Shown one piece after another: positions 9,910-18,151 of a stretch of 64,000 nt of DNA. The position numbers were made by a program, and so were the translations under genes. The notes under the pieces were generated by a model. The model saw only the letters and a list, made by a program, of their open reading frames with translations. It had not been told where the DNA came from and searched no databases. Each line of letters starts with the position of its first letter. Within the stretch, counting starts at the first letter, position 1. The stretch is taken from positions 1,922,001 through 1,986,000 of the forward strand of contig NZ_BAFN01000001.1 in NCBI RefSeq assembly GCF_000949635.1. The letters are read 5' to 3'. The stretch is from Candidatus Brocadia sinica JPN1 (GTDB lineage: Bacteria > Planctomycetota > Brocadiia > Brocadiales > Brocadiaceae).

Positions 9910-10024
9910 GGCTGGGAGCGAGAATGAAATTATTTTGAAAGGTGGCGCTGGGAAAAAAGCGGCGTCGGATCTCAGGTTACTGGCGCAAACTCTTGACGAA
10001 AATCTGAAGAAAAACCAAAGGTGA
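9910..10024 (+). pseudogene. Possible coding remnant after the VWA gene
   Basis: Directly after the VWA stop, another frame stays open and reads NEIILKGGAGKKAASDLRLL and then AQTLDENLKKNQR before TGA. It has no ATG or GTG start and no ribosome site, but its composition is protein-like. It may be the tail of a lost eCIS gene. The rest of the 378-base gap to the next gene holds only a CCCCTCTTT/AAAGAGAGGGG inverted repeat near 10154-10193. Confidence 0.3.
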
Positions 10025-10281
10025 CACTCACGATCTCCGGATAAGGCTGATACCTTGATTGTATAGGAATTTTCATTTTGTTTATGCGTATTTCTGGAAT
10101 ATGTGGTAACCGATTAGGTATTTACTTACATAATTGGCGGAAGACCTTCCTTTCATCCCCTCTTTGCGAAGGTGGGGAAAGAGAGGGGGTTCTACTTTAA
10201 TAGAAACCGCTCCAGGCGCGGAGATCGATCGGAAGATGATATACAAAAGCTGGACGGGTGGAATCATAAAGGTTAAAAAAC

Positions 10282-11226
10282 GTGGAATTTCAACAGGTAA
10301 CCAAAACAGACCAACCAAATAATAAAAGGGAAATGCATCCTTCCGCTAAGCAGGTGTTGCCAACTCGGACCCAGGCCCACCCGCTTTTGCAACCCCAACG
10401 AGCGATTGGGAACCAGGCTATGGGGCGCCTGATCCAGGCCAAACTCAGGATCGGCCAGCCCAATGATATTTATGAGCAGGAAGCAGACAGGGTGGCGGAG
10501 CAAGTGATGCGGATGCCGGAAAATTCAGTTATCAGTGGTCAGCCGTCAGATGTCAGCAAAGAAAACAAATTCATTCAAATAAAACCCATCTGCCCCTTTT
10601 CAAACGGTTCCTCGTGCGGAGAAGAGGAATCAATTCAAACAAAATCTCTTTCGTTAAGTATAACCCCGGTAGTTCAACGTCAACCAATAGAAGAGGGGGA
10701 AGAAAAACTTGTGCAAGCCAAAGGACTGCCTGGTCAGGCACCCAGAGATATTCCACAAATTATAACCCGCATCAATGCGCTCCGAGGTACCATTCAACGC
10801 CAGCCCCAACCGGAACCGTCCAGATTTCCCAATTTTCCGGGATTCCTGGAGGCGATGGAAAGAAACGTGGGAGAGAATCTCTTTAACTACGGGCATCATT
10901 TGTATCAAATTTCGGTCTTGTATCCCGATCGTCCAGACCTGTTGAAGGAATCTTTTGCCAGGTACGCACTGGGACGAAACGTGCTGGAAACGGGATTCAC
11001 CTTTGCCGGATTTGAGCCAGGCACAGCAGAAAAGCTGAGTCTGGGAACTGGCATTCTGTTTAAAGGAATCAACTTTCTCAGGGAAGGCGAGATTGTTCTC
11101 GACTTCCAGTTCGATATTGGTCATGGCCTGAAACTGGAAACTAACCTTGATCTGGCGGTAAATCCGGATGGGTATACAGAGGTCAGGAAAGTCGATGTCG
11201 GTCTGGGGGTAGTTGGACGCTTTTGA
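10282..11226 (+). CDS. Putative eCIS cargo protein with DUF4157-associated N-terminal motif
   Basis: Starts with GTG after AAAGG. Residues about 40-80 read AIGNQAMGRLIQAKL, then IGQPNDIYEQEADRVAEQVM, the leader segment found in front of DUF4157 peptidase-like cargo of contractile injection systems. The metallopeptidase HELTH core that usually follows is absent. Instead residues 80-180 are low-complexity and Q/E/P-rich with repeated short QRQP stretches, and about 185-314 form an unknown beta-rich domain (NLFNYGHHLYQISVLY, LVLDFQF-like repeats) without a signal peptide. Known of the family: proteins with this motif are linked to eCIS loading. Inferred: the C-terminal 130 residues are the effector or a structural passenger. 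Confidence 0.65.
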   Translation: MEFQQVTKTDQPNNKREMHPSAKQVLPTRTQAHPLLQPQRAIGNQAMGRLIQAKLRIGQPNDIYEQEADRVAEQVMRMPENSVISGQPSDVSKENKFIQIKPICPFSNGSSCGEEESIQTKSLSLSITPVVQRQPIEEGEEKLVQAKGLPGQAPRDIPQIITRINALRGTIQRQPQPEPSRFPNFPGFLEAMERNVGENLFNYGHHLYQISVLYPDRPDLLKESFARYALGRNVLETGFTFAGFEPGTAEKLSLGTGILFKGINFLREGEIVLDFQFDIGHGLKLETNLDLAVNPDGYTEVRKVDVGLGVVGRF

Positions 11227-11270
11227 ATGGGTGAATTATCATATGATTATTTTAAGAAAGGAGAAATATT

Positions 11271-12455
11271 ATGAAAGAGAAACACATTGTCTTACGGACC
11301 ACTCGTGAAGCTACTCGTGACGTATTCCTTGGACCACTCTTGCAACCACGGGGAGTCGAATCAATCCCCGCAGGATTGTCAGTCGAGGTCGAGGAGATTG
11401 ACCGAGGTAAAATCCTAGCATTAACTCGCAATGCCGATGTCCTCGCTGTTGCTCCTTCTTTTCCGATGAGGCTGATTACTCCCTTTGAAGATCAAGCCAT
11501 CGCAAGGCCTGCCGTCGGTGAAATTGCCTGGGGTGTAAAAGCTGTAGGGGCTGATACATCGCCTTTTACCGGAGATGGGGTCGTAGTTGCTGTACTCGAT
11601 ACGGGTATCGATGGTTCACATCCTGCATTTTCGGGCGTGAACATCGTTCAGAAGGACTTTACAGGCGAAGGCAACGGTGATCAGCATGGGCACGGTACGC
11701 ATTGTGCCGGCACCATTTTTGGCAGAACAGTCGATGGCATACGAATAGGGGTTGCATCGGGAGTAAAGAATGCGCTGATTGGTAAGGTGCTTGGTGCGCA
11801 AGGTGGATCGAGTGAACAGATCGTCAGCGCTATCCAATGGGCCGTAGAGAATGGCGCCAATGTGATTTCCATGTCCCTGGGCATGGACTTCCCGGGCTAT
11901 GTTGAGTGGTTAAAAACACAAGGTTTTCCCTCCGAATTGGCGACCTCCCGAGCACTGGAGGGCTACAGGGAAAACGTGCAATTGTTCGAACGACTCGCTT
12001 CGCTTATACGAGCCCAGGGGGCTTTTTTACAGGCGACTATCATCATCGCAGCCGCAGGCAATGAGAGTCGAAGGGATGAAAATCCAGACTTCGAGATTGC
12101 GGTCAGCCCGCCTGCTGTAGCCGAGGGCATCATCTCAGTCGCTGCCCTTGGCCAGGGAGACAATGGCTTCACAGTTGCGGCATTTTCGAATACCGGCGCC
12201 AATGTCTCAGCTCCGGGTGTTGGTGTTCTTTCTGCTAAGCTCGGAGGTGGGTTAAGTTCGAAGAGCGGAACCAGTATGGCTACTCCCCATGTTGCCGGTG
12301 TCGCTGCACTATGGGCGGAAAAGATTAAGAAAACTGGAGTGCTTACCGCCTGGCAACTGACCTCCCGGCTGATCGGCACAGCAATTACCGATGGCCTAAG
12401 TGGATTAGATCCTTTTGACATTGGTGCCGGCTTGATTCGCGCTCCTCAAGGTTAA
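11271..12455 (+). CDS. Subtilisin-like serine peptidase (S8), no signal peptide
   Basis: Full catalytic set is visible: Asp110 in VAVLDTGIDGSHP, His141 in HGHGTHCAGTI, and Ser335 in GTSMATPHVAGVAALW; the oxyanion Asn lies in AAAGNES. Residues 1-80 resemble a short propeptide-like domain. There is no signal peptide or membrane helix, so the enzyme stays in the cytoplasm unless another machine delivers it. It starts 44 bases after the putative cargo gene, with a strong AAAGGAG site, so it may share its transcript. Leaderless subtilases occur beside eCIS clusters, which makes it a candidate cargo, but an ordinary intracellular subtilase is also possible. Confidence 0.9.
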   Translation: MKEKHIVLRTTREATRDVFLGPLLQPRGVESIPAGLSVEVEEIDRGKILALTRNADVLAVAPSFPMRLITPFEDQAIARPAVGEIAWGVKAVGADTSPFTGDGVVVAVLDTGIDGSHPAFSGVNIVQKDFTGEGNGDQHGHGTHCAGTIFGRTVDGIRIGVASGVKNALIGKVLGAQGGSSEQIVSAIQWAVENGANVISMSLGMDFPGYVEWLKTQGFPSELATSRALEGYRENVQLFERLASLIRAQGAFLQATIIIAAAGNESRRDENPDFEIAVSPPAVAEGIISVAALGQGDNGFTVAAFSNTGANVSAPGVGVLSAKLGGGLSSKSGTSMATPHVAGVAALWAEKIKKTGVLTAWQLTSRLIGTAITDGLSGLDPFDIGAGLIRAPQG

Positions 12456-12514
12456 CCGTCGATCTTTTGATAATCCTTACAACGTAACTATTCAAAATAA
12501 AGTGTAAAATTTTA

Positions 12515-12586
12515 ATAGGGGTGAAGCATTTGTAAAATTGCGTGAGAATGTATGCGCTCTAGAACAGGAAAATGCTTCGCCCCTAT
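12515..12586. repeat. MITE-like inverted-repeat element
   Basis: A 17-base arm at 12515-12531 and its complement at 12570-12586 match at 16 of 17 positions (ATAGGGGTGAAGCATTT against AAATGCTTCGCCCCTAT). They enclose 38 bases and make a 72-base element with TA-rich edges, as in small non-autonomous mobile repeats. It lies in a 415-base gap between the subtilase and the next gene; I see no gene in the rest of that gap. Confidence 0.65.
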
Positions 12587-12870
12587 AATAGCCAACATTG
12601 TTTTTGGGTAACTCCCTTTCAACTGTACTTTAATAATATAAATTTTACGAATTATTTCATAGCTATAGATAATTAACGCGGTTTTAGATTTGCAATCTGA
12701 ACCCTTCGTTTCAATCTAATCCGATATCACGAAAAGATCTCAAATACTTTAGATAAGGGAATTCGAGATGACGAATTAAGTTTTGATAGAGGGGGAATTG
12801 AAAAGTAGATTATGGGCAAGTGAATTTATCAAATAGAACTCATGAAGTGTCTCTATCGGGAGAATAAGCT

Positions 12871-14322
12871 ATGCCACAATTATTTGATGTGATCTTTGAT
12901 GATTTGAGGTCGTGCAAGAAGCATGTAAACCGCCTTCTTGGCGCAGGTCTCCTGTTTGCTTTGATTGCCCATTTCTATGTAGTGGAACCTTATTTTGAAT
13001 ATAAAGAGCAAGAGCCCAGATTAAAAAAATCATTAGACGAAAAGAAACTACAGTTTGATCAACTATCAGGCCAGTCTGAGCGCATTACAAACCTGAGCAA
13101 AAATATCAAGACGAATCAGACTACTATTGAAAATAAGATAAGGGATTTTCCCCAACATCTGAGAGGGATATTGTCAGATCTTTGGAATGTATTTCTTTCT
13201 GAATTATCTCCAGACACATCTAATCGATCAACACAAATCCAACAGTCAGCCCCTGTACAACAATCAATTAATATCCAGAGACCTGCAAAAGAAAGAGAAA
13301 AACTGGAAAATGATTCGAATATGCCCTTTCCTGTCCAGCAATCAATGCAAATTCAGCAATCCAGGTTTATCAAGATTGGGGATTTTTCCTTACCATCCGG
13401 TATTACTACATTTAATGATGGTGTGCACTGGTATATTGAGACATGGTTTAATAATTTACTCAATGAAATTAGGGAAGGAATCGAGGAACCAATCAAGCAA
13501 GCAAACATAACATCGGACATGGTTGGTGATATTGATTTACAGAATATAACTCAGCAGGGAATTAAGGATATTCAAAAGTATATCGATAGAGTTGAAAAAG
13601 AAAACCCGAATTTTTGGCGGAGTTATTCTGGCCCGAGAGGTAAGTTAGATGTAGCTCAAGAGCTTCAATATGAAGTAAAAAAGTCATTTGGATTGCTTGG
13701 GGATAAGATTAATATGCTCGTAGGAAGGTTAAAAGAGGCCGTAAAAGCGCAAAAAGAAGAATTGGATAAGATGAATAATGATATGACGAAATTGCAGGAT
13801 AGTAAAGATAAATTAGACTCCCGGCTTAGTTCGCTTGAATCGCCGTTTGGACGGATTCCTGCGGATCTTCCAGACCTCATCAAGTTATTTCCTATCCTTA
13901 TGGCAGGCTTGATGGTGGCTGTTACGGTTACTCTTCAAAAGAGCGAGGGTTTATATTCAATACTTTGGGAGGAATATAAAAAGAATGCTAGCGAAGTTGA
14001 TGCAAAAGTATTTCAGAGACAGACAGATTGCTGGTATTTGCCACCTTACCCGAGCCTTTTTCATCCTATGGTATTAGTAATTCTCATGGCCATCATTATA
14101 GGTATTTTCGTTCGTGCCTGTTTACTCGTCATCTCAGAACCTGGATTATTTGCTTCATTGACTGGTGAAGCCCAATCTCTCAGAAGAAATCTATTTATAG
14201 GTACCTATATAGCCGGAGCCTTTGCTATCCTTGGTTGCTTATGGTTTGTCGGGAAGATATTTATAAGAGATAATCGTTCACAACAGAGTATGCAAAGTGC
14301 GCAAGAGAAAAAGCTTATTTAA
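12871..14322 (+). CDS. Coiled-coil membrane protein of unknown function
   Basis: Not recognised. One membrane helix near residues 22-38 (LLGAGLLFALIAHFYVV) is followed by a charged coiled coil (about 44-85), a Q/S-rich stretch with repeated short units (IQQSAPVQQS, VQQSMQIQQS; about 110-160), a long helical part with a second coiled coil near 285-320, and three membrane helices at the C-terminus (about 335-355, 399-420, 440-466). The layout suggests a long periplasmic or cytoplasmic domain held by membrane segments at both ends. Start ATG follows CGGGAG. It sits alone, 415 bases after the subtilase gene, in the same orientation as the eCIS block. Confidence 0.6.
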   Translation: MPQLFDVIFDDLRSCKKHVNRLLGAGLLFALIAHFYVVEPYFEYKEQEPRLKKSLDEKKLQFDQLSGQSERITNLSKNIKTNQTTIENKIRDFPQHLRGILSDLWNVFLSELSPDTSNRSTQIQQSAPVQQSINIQRPAKEREKLENDSNMPFPVQQSMQIQQSRFIKIGDFSLPSGITTFNDGVHWYIETWFNNLLNEIREGIEEPIKQANITSDMVGDIDLQNITQQGIKDIQKYIDRVEKENPNFWRSYSGPRGKLDVAQELQYEVKKSFGLLGDKINMLVGRLKEAVKAQKEELDKMNNDMTKLQDSKDKLDSRLSSLESPFGRIPADLPDLIKLFPILMAGLMVAVTVTLQKSEGLYSILWEEYKKNASEVDAKVFQRQTDCWYLPPYPSLFHPMVLVILMAIIIGIFVRACLLVISEPGLFASLTGEAQSLRRNLFIGTYIAGAFAILGCLWFVGKIFIRDNRSQQSMQSAQEKKLI

Positions 14323-14609
14323 CCACGGATGAGCATTGATAAGCATTTATCAAAAAAATTTCAATTTGGGTCTTCTTCGATTTGTGTGGGTGAAACCGTA
14401 ATAGGTTCTCAAGAATATGAACGCCGTGATAGAGGCAATACAATGCGTGGTTGAAAAAAGAGAAAAGGGAAAAATTCTTTCTTGATGGATAAAGCGGGAA
14501 AGTAGAACCATAAACAATATGCAAGCATTTCAATAATATAGGCGAATAGATACACCGTGTGTTTTTGGAAGGGCGTTAATGTTATTTTGAATAAAAGGAG
14601 GTCTTTGCG

Positions 14610-15506
14610 ATGGGATTAAAACTGAGTGGCAATTATGAAATCATCGAGGTAATAGACGGAGACACAGTGAAGGTAAAACTTGATGGAAGCCTTACCAACC
14701 TGAGAACTCCCTGTACTGATACTGAAGAGACCAAAAACAGTAAACCCTTAAAGCCTGTAACCCGTTTTGGCGCCAAAACAGTTGAATGGGCAAGAAAATG
14801 GTTCCGGGATAGGGGGAATAGAGCAGAGCTTGAATACGAGGCTGATTATAAAATCATCGATTTCTTTAATCGTCCTTTGACTTATGTGATGGCGGAAAAT
14901 GAAAACTATAATTTAGAGGCGGTTCGATGGGGATACAGCCCTTACTTTCAAAAGTATGGCTATGCGCGTGGTTACCATGACGCTTTTCTGGAAGCCGAAA
15001 GGGAGGCCATGCTCGAAGGGAGGGGGATTTGGGACGATGCAACCCATGCGGGGGATGCCACGCGACCCTATCACCTGCTTAAGATGTGGTGGGAGGTACG
15101 AGCAAGGTACATCCAGGCGGGCAGAGATGAAAAGAGGGATAACAAAAGGCTTATATTCCTTCCTGATGGACTGGATTACGAGGAGGCGATGGTTGCTGCA
15201 AGGAGTGAGGAAGAGAGGGTTGTTTTTGGTGAGATAAGTAATATAAGAGGCGCAGGATCTGGTACGGCCATCGAGCTATCGGTTAAGCTTCAAAAATATT
15301 TCTATTTATACGTATTTGAAAATAATCCCCGGCATGACAAAATTATTAATTATCTTCGCATCCGGCATTTGGGTGACCCTTCGGATATTCCCAATGGGCT
15401 TATGAAACAGAATTTTGTTTTCGTAAAGGGTGTGTTTAAGTTGTATAACGGTCAACCGGAAATAATTGTAAACGATGTAGATCAAATTAAGGAGGAGCCT
15501 TTTTAG
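14610..15506 (+). CDS. SNase-family (thermonuclease-like) protein, no signal peptide
   Basis: Staphylococcal-nuclease fold: VIDGDTVKVKLDG near the start (about residues 13-25), DTEE where DTPE is usual, and DFFNRPLTYVM (about 86-97) matching the D..GR.LAYV region that bears the catalytic Arg. The segment EREAMLEGRGIWDD closes the domain at about 145. The remaining 150 residues form a basic linker and an OB-like beta domain ending in GQPEIIVNDVDQI. SNase enzymes cut DNA or RNA and are usually exported; this one lacks a signal peptide. Start follows AAAGGAGG. The Pro-to-Glu change in the active-site motif leaves activity open. Confidence 0.75.
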   Translation: MGLKLSGNYEIIEVIDGDTVKVKLDGSLTNLRTPCTDTEETKNSKPLKPVTRFGAKTVEWARKWFRDRGNRAELEYEADYKIIDFFNRPLTYVMAENENYNLEAVRWGYSPYFQKYGYARGYHDAFLEAEREAMLEGRGIWDDATHAGDATRPYHLLKMWWEVRARYIQAGRDEKRDNKRLIFLPDGLDYEEAMVAARSEEERVVFGEISNIRGAGSGTAIELSVKLQKYFYLYVFENNPRHDKIINYLRIRHLGDPSDIPNGLMKQNFVFVKGVFKLYNGQPEIIVNDVDQIKEEPF

Positions 15507-16164
15507 CCCCTCCAGAAAGATAAATCCTAACGAGAGAAATACCGGCAGAAAGGACTAAAGTGTCACCCATCTTAACAGGTGGTCCGGGAATGCAGAATTA
15601 CAAAAATTCGGATGTTGGTAGAGAGAGAAGCTTATGTCATGGGAAATCAGGAAGATGTAACATTTCAGAGATTGATGTTACAGAGATGTTGCAAAAAGTG
15701 TAACAGTATAACCCTTCTCGAGAACTCTCTGCCGTGATAGCTAGTCCATTGATTTTATGAGTCCTCCCGGCATTTCAGTTTTATTTATGCATTCAGTTGC
15801 CTTTTTGTTATCTGAAAAAGTGTAACATTTTCCTGTTACACTTTTCATTTGGCAGTGAACGGATGAAGATCCCTATGGGGACGAGAACCCTTTATTTATT
15901 GGCAAATTGAGGAGGCAAACTTTTACCAATCTGCTATGGAATCGAATTTGCGCCTCAGTTGTGCATAGATTCAGCAAATTACAATAGCGCCCTTCCCTGT
16001 CAGCCTTGATGGAAGCAAAGTGCCTTAACGTGCGGGGCGTTTACATTAAAATGGCAGATAAAATTCAGCCTTTGCTGGATTTACTGAAATGAACAAAAAT
16101 ATATTTCAGAAAAAGTCATTTTTTCAATAGTCGAGTGGTCCAATAACGTAACGTAATTTTTAAA
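15507..16164. other. Long non-coding gap with a cluster of TGTAACA/TGTTACA sites
   Basis: No convincing gene in 658 bases. The motif TGTAACA or its complement occurs at 15656, 15676, 15699, 15821 and 15834. The last two form an exact 12-base inverted repeat (15816-15827 and 15834-15845) flanked by A-runs and T-runs. It could be a bidirectional terminator for the SNase gene or an operator array in front of the riboswitch. A clear promoter for the downstream riboswitch was not found. Confidence 0.4.
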
Positions 16165-16283
16165 ACATATCGATAAAGGCAAACCCAGAGTCATCTGGGG
16201 ACGCAAAGTAAAGGGTCTTGCTAGCCGTTTAAGCGGTTTAAACAGTTTAAACTGCTTATGAGACAGCCTTACTGCCGAAGATG
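16165..16283 (+). promoter_or_regulatory. Cyclic di-GMP-I (GEMM-I) riboswitch upstream of radical SAM gene
   Basis: Core elements are in order: GGCAAACC at 16178, a short hairpin CCAG/CTGG, GGGACGCAAAG at 16197-16207, GGGTCTT, a variable arm (16220-16255), and GACAGCCTTACTGCCGAAG closing the aptamer. P1 forms between the CATATCG and CGAAGATG regions. The 3' strand of the aptamer is at the same time the 5' arm of the following terminator, so ligand binding should block termination (an ON switch). Two G residues precede CAAACC; by my alignment from memory this favours c-di-GMP over cGAMP, but that is uncertain. Confidence 0.88.
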
Positions 16284-16316
16284 TTTTAATGAACATCTTT
16301 GCAGTAAGGCTTTTTT
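16266..16316 (+). terminator. Riboswitch-controlled intrinsic terminator
   Basis: GCCTTACTG...AGATGTT pairs with AACATCT...CAGTAAGGC around a TTAATG-type loop, then six T residues (16311-16316). It overlaps the last part of the aptamer and ends 52 bases before the radical SAM start. Confidence 0.9.
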
Positions 16317-16368
16317 ATTTTCATTTGAATGACGTGTAATTACCTGGTAACAGGGAAGGGAATTTACA

Positions 16369-17487
16369 ATGAAATATACACTATGTATTACGCAACAATG
16401 TAATATGCGATGCCAATATTGTTACATCGACAAAAGGGACACGAGGATGTCCCTAACCATCGCAAAAAAGATTATTGATTTCGTCTTTAAAAATACTCCT
16501 TCTGAAGAAAAGATTGACATCGGTTTCTTCGGTGGCGAACCGCTTCTTGAATTTGAGCTTATGAAAGAAATAACTGAATTGATAGAAAATCATCCATCAT
16601 TTAAAAATGCATTGGTAGAGCTTACTGTTGTAACCAATGGGACAATTTTTTCTGATGAAATAGCTGATTTTTTGAATGAACACAATATAGGATTCTGCTT
16701 AAGTTGCGACGGTCCTCCATTTATACAGGATACTTTTAGGATCTTTTCAAATGGTAAAGGAAGTTCAATTGATGTTACGAACACGATAAAGCGCGCAAAA
16801 GAGGTTCTCTCCTCCGTTCTTGTTAATGCGGTTTATCATCCTGAGACTTTTCAATATTTACCTCAAGTTGTGGAATATCTTGCTTCCCTTGGACTAAAGC
16901 GGATCTATTTAAATCCTGATTTTTCGGCGCCCTGGTCGAAAAAAGAGGCTGAATTACTTCCTGAAATTTATGGTCAGATATCAAGACAGTATATTGATTA
17001 TTATCTTCGGCAAAAACCCCATTTTATCAGCTTAATTGACAGCAAGATAGCCGCCATTTTGCGCGAAGGATACAAACCTCTTGAACGCTGCAGAATGGGA
17101 ACCGGAGAGTTCGCCTTCACACCTTCTGGAAATATTTATCCCTGTGAGAGACTTATCGGCGCAGACACGGGAAATGGACACTGTATCGGCAATATCACCG
17201 ATGGGATAAAGAGAGAGCGAATGTTTTGCAAAACAGAGCCTGGCAAAGAAATCAACGCCGAATGCCTGTCGTGCAGTCTGAAGGATTACTGCATGAACTG
17301 GTGCGGCTGCTCAAATTATTTTTCGTCTGGGTATTATAACCGGGTAAGTCCGTTCTTATGCGCTTCAGAAAGAACTGCAATTATTACTGCATTTAATACC
17401 TTCCAGGCCCTTGAGGAGAAACTTGGATCAGTCTTTTTTTACAACCTGATAGAAGCACATACCGCTAACTGCGTGACCGGAGAATAG
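16369..17487 (+). CDS. Radical SAM/SPASM peptide-modifying enzyme
   Basis: N-terminal radical SAM core with the CX3CX2C cluster C11, C15, C18 (CNMRCQYCY) and the SAM-binding GFFGGEPLLEF at about 52-62. The C-terminal SPASM region has FTPSGNIYPCERLIG followed by the Cys-rich CLSCSLKDYCMNWCGC and a last Cys in PFLCASE, giving ligands for auxiliary Fe-S clusters. Family knowledge: such enzymes mature sulfatases, quinohemoproteins or ribosomal peptides. No sulfatase is nearby; instead a 46-residue peptide gene starts one base after the stop, so it is most likely the peptide's maturase. 372 residues is typical. The start has a GGGAAGGGAA stretch upstream. Expression is under the c-di-GMP riboswitch. 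Confidence 0.88.
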   Translation: MKYTLCITQQCNMRCQYCYIDKRDTRMSLTIAKKIIDFVFKNTPSEEKIDIGFFGGEPLLEFELMKEITELIENHPSFKNALVELTVVTNGTIFSDEIADFLNEHNIGFCLSCDGPPFIQDTFRIFSNGKGSSIDVTNTIKRAKEVLSSVLVNAVYHPETFQYLPQVVEYLASLGLKRIYLNPDFSAPWSKKEAELLPEIYGQISRQYIDYYLRQKPHFISLIDSKIAAILREGYKPLERCRMGTGEFAFTPSGNIYPCERLIGADTGNGHCIGNITDGIKRERMFCKTEPGKEINAECLSCSLKDYCMNWCGCSNYFSSGYYNRVSPFLCASERTAIITAFNTFQALEEKLGSVFFYNLIEAHTANCVTGE

Positions 17488-17488
17488 A

Positions 17489-17629
17489 ATGAAAATTTAC
17501 CGTCATGCTTCTGTAAGAAGCATCAAAGGCCTGGAAGGGTTTATAAAGGCGAATCACCAAAATAGAATAAATCATTTTCTGGTAAAAGGAAACAGTATGA
17601 AGAATGGTCGCCCTCCTCCGCCGGCTTGA
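17489..17629 (+). CDS. Candidate RiPP precursor peptide, 46 residues
   Basis: Short open frame starting one base after the radical SAM stop, with CCGGAGA 6 bases ahead of its ATG. The product begins MKIYRHASVRSIKGLEGF, is rich in K, R, N and H in the middle (a leader-like part), and ends NSMKNGRPPPPA. The last eight residues, NGRPPPPA, look like a distinct core. There are no Cys, Trp or acidic residues except one Glu. Close spacing and shared control argue that it is the substrate of the upstream enzyme. I do not recognise the family; the alternative is a chance open frame. Confidence 0.6.
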   Translation: MKIYRHASVRSIKGLEGFIKANHQNRINHFLVKGNSMKNGRPPPPA

Positions 17630-17739
17630 AAGCGCTCTATCTGTTCATCTATAAACAATGAAGAGTTAAGAGGTATTACATAGTTTATACATTTTCTTTC
17701 TGTATTCAGTAAGTGATATACTTTATGGAGGATAAAACA

Positions 17740-18138
17740 ATGGACGGAATAAATCCTTTCTTAGTAAGACGATGGATATATGGGATACCAGCGCCTATCT
17801 GGCTTAAAAGTATGGATCTGATTGGAAAAACTATAGAGGAATATAAACTCAAGCCTGTGCCTATCGAGTCACTCATGGCAGAAAATCCTTTTACTCCACG
17901 GAATATTGTGTCAGGAGAACAAGAAAAAGCCCGTTTACGTCCCTGGCAATGGCCTGGAGGAATCAGGATAGCCCATTTGCATTATAGAGGTGATGTCTAT
18001 CTTCTCAATGAGAGCCAATGGAAAAATTTTTCTGTAAGTGTTATTCGGGACTTTCAGAATAAGCTGGCTAACGTAAAAACTGTAGGTTTTGAACAAGTTG
18101 TGGAAATATCCGAGGCGGTAGATGGCGTTGTTACTTAA
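17740..18138 (+). CDS. Unknown 132-residue protein of the radical SAM-peptide locus
   Basis: The ATG at 17740 has a good GGAGG eight bases upstream and is preferred over the GTG at 17713. The product is soluble, without signal peptide or helix anchor. Visible features: NPFLVRRWIYGIPAPIWLK near the start, NPFTPRN about 50-56, and PWQWPGGIRIAHLHYRGDVY at about 74-93, then a helical C-terminus. It is Pro/Trp-rich in the first two thirds. It could be a second substrate, a leader-binding partner or an immunity/export helper; none can be chosen from the sequence. It is the last gene before a terminator. Confidence 0.65.
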   Translation: MDGINPFLVRRWIYGIPAPIWLKSMDLIGKTIEEYKLKPVPIESLMAENPFTPRNIVSGEQEKARLRPWQWPGGIRIAHLHYRGDVYLLNESQWKNFSVSVIRDFQNKLANVKTVGFEQVVEISEAVDGVVT

Positions 18139-18151
18139 GTATTGCCCAGGA

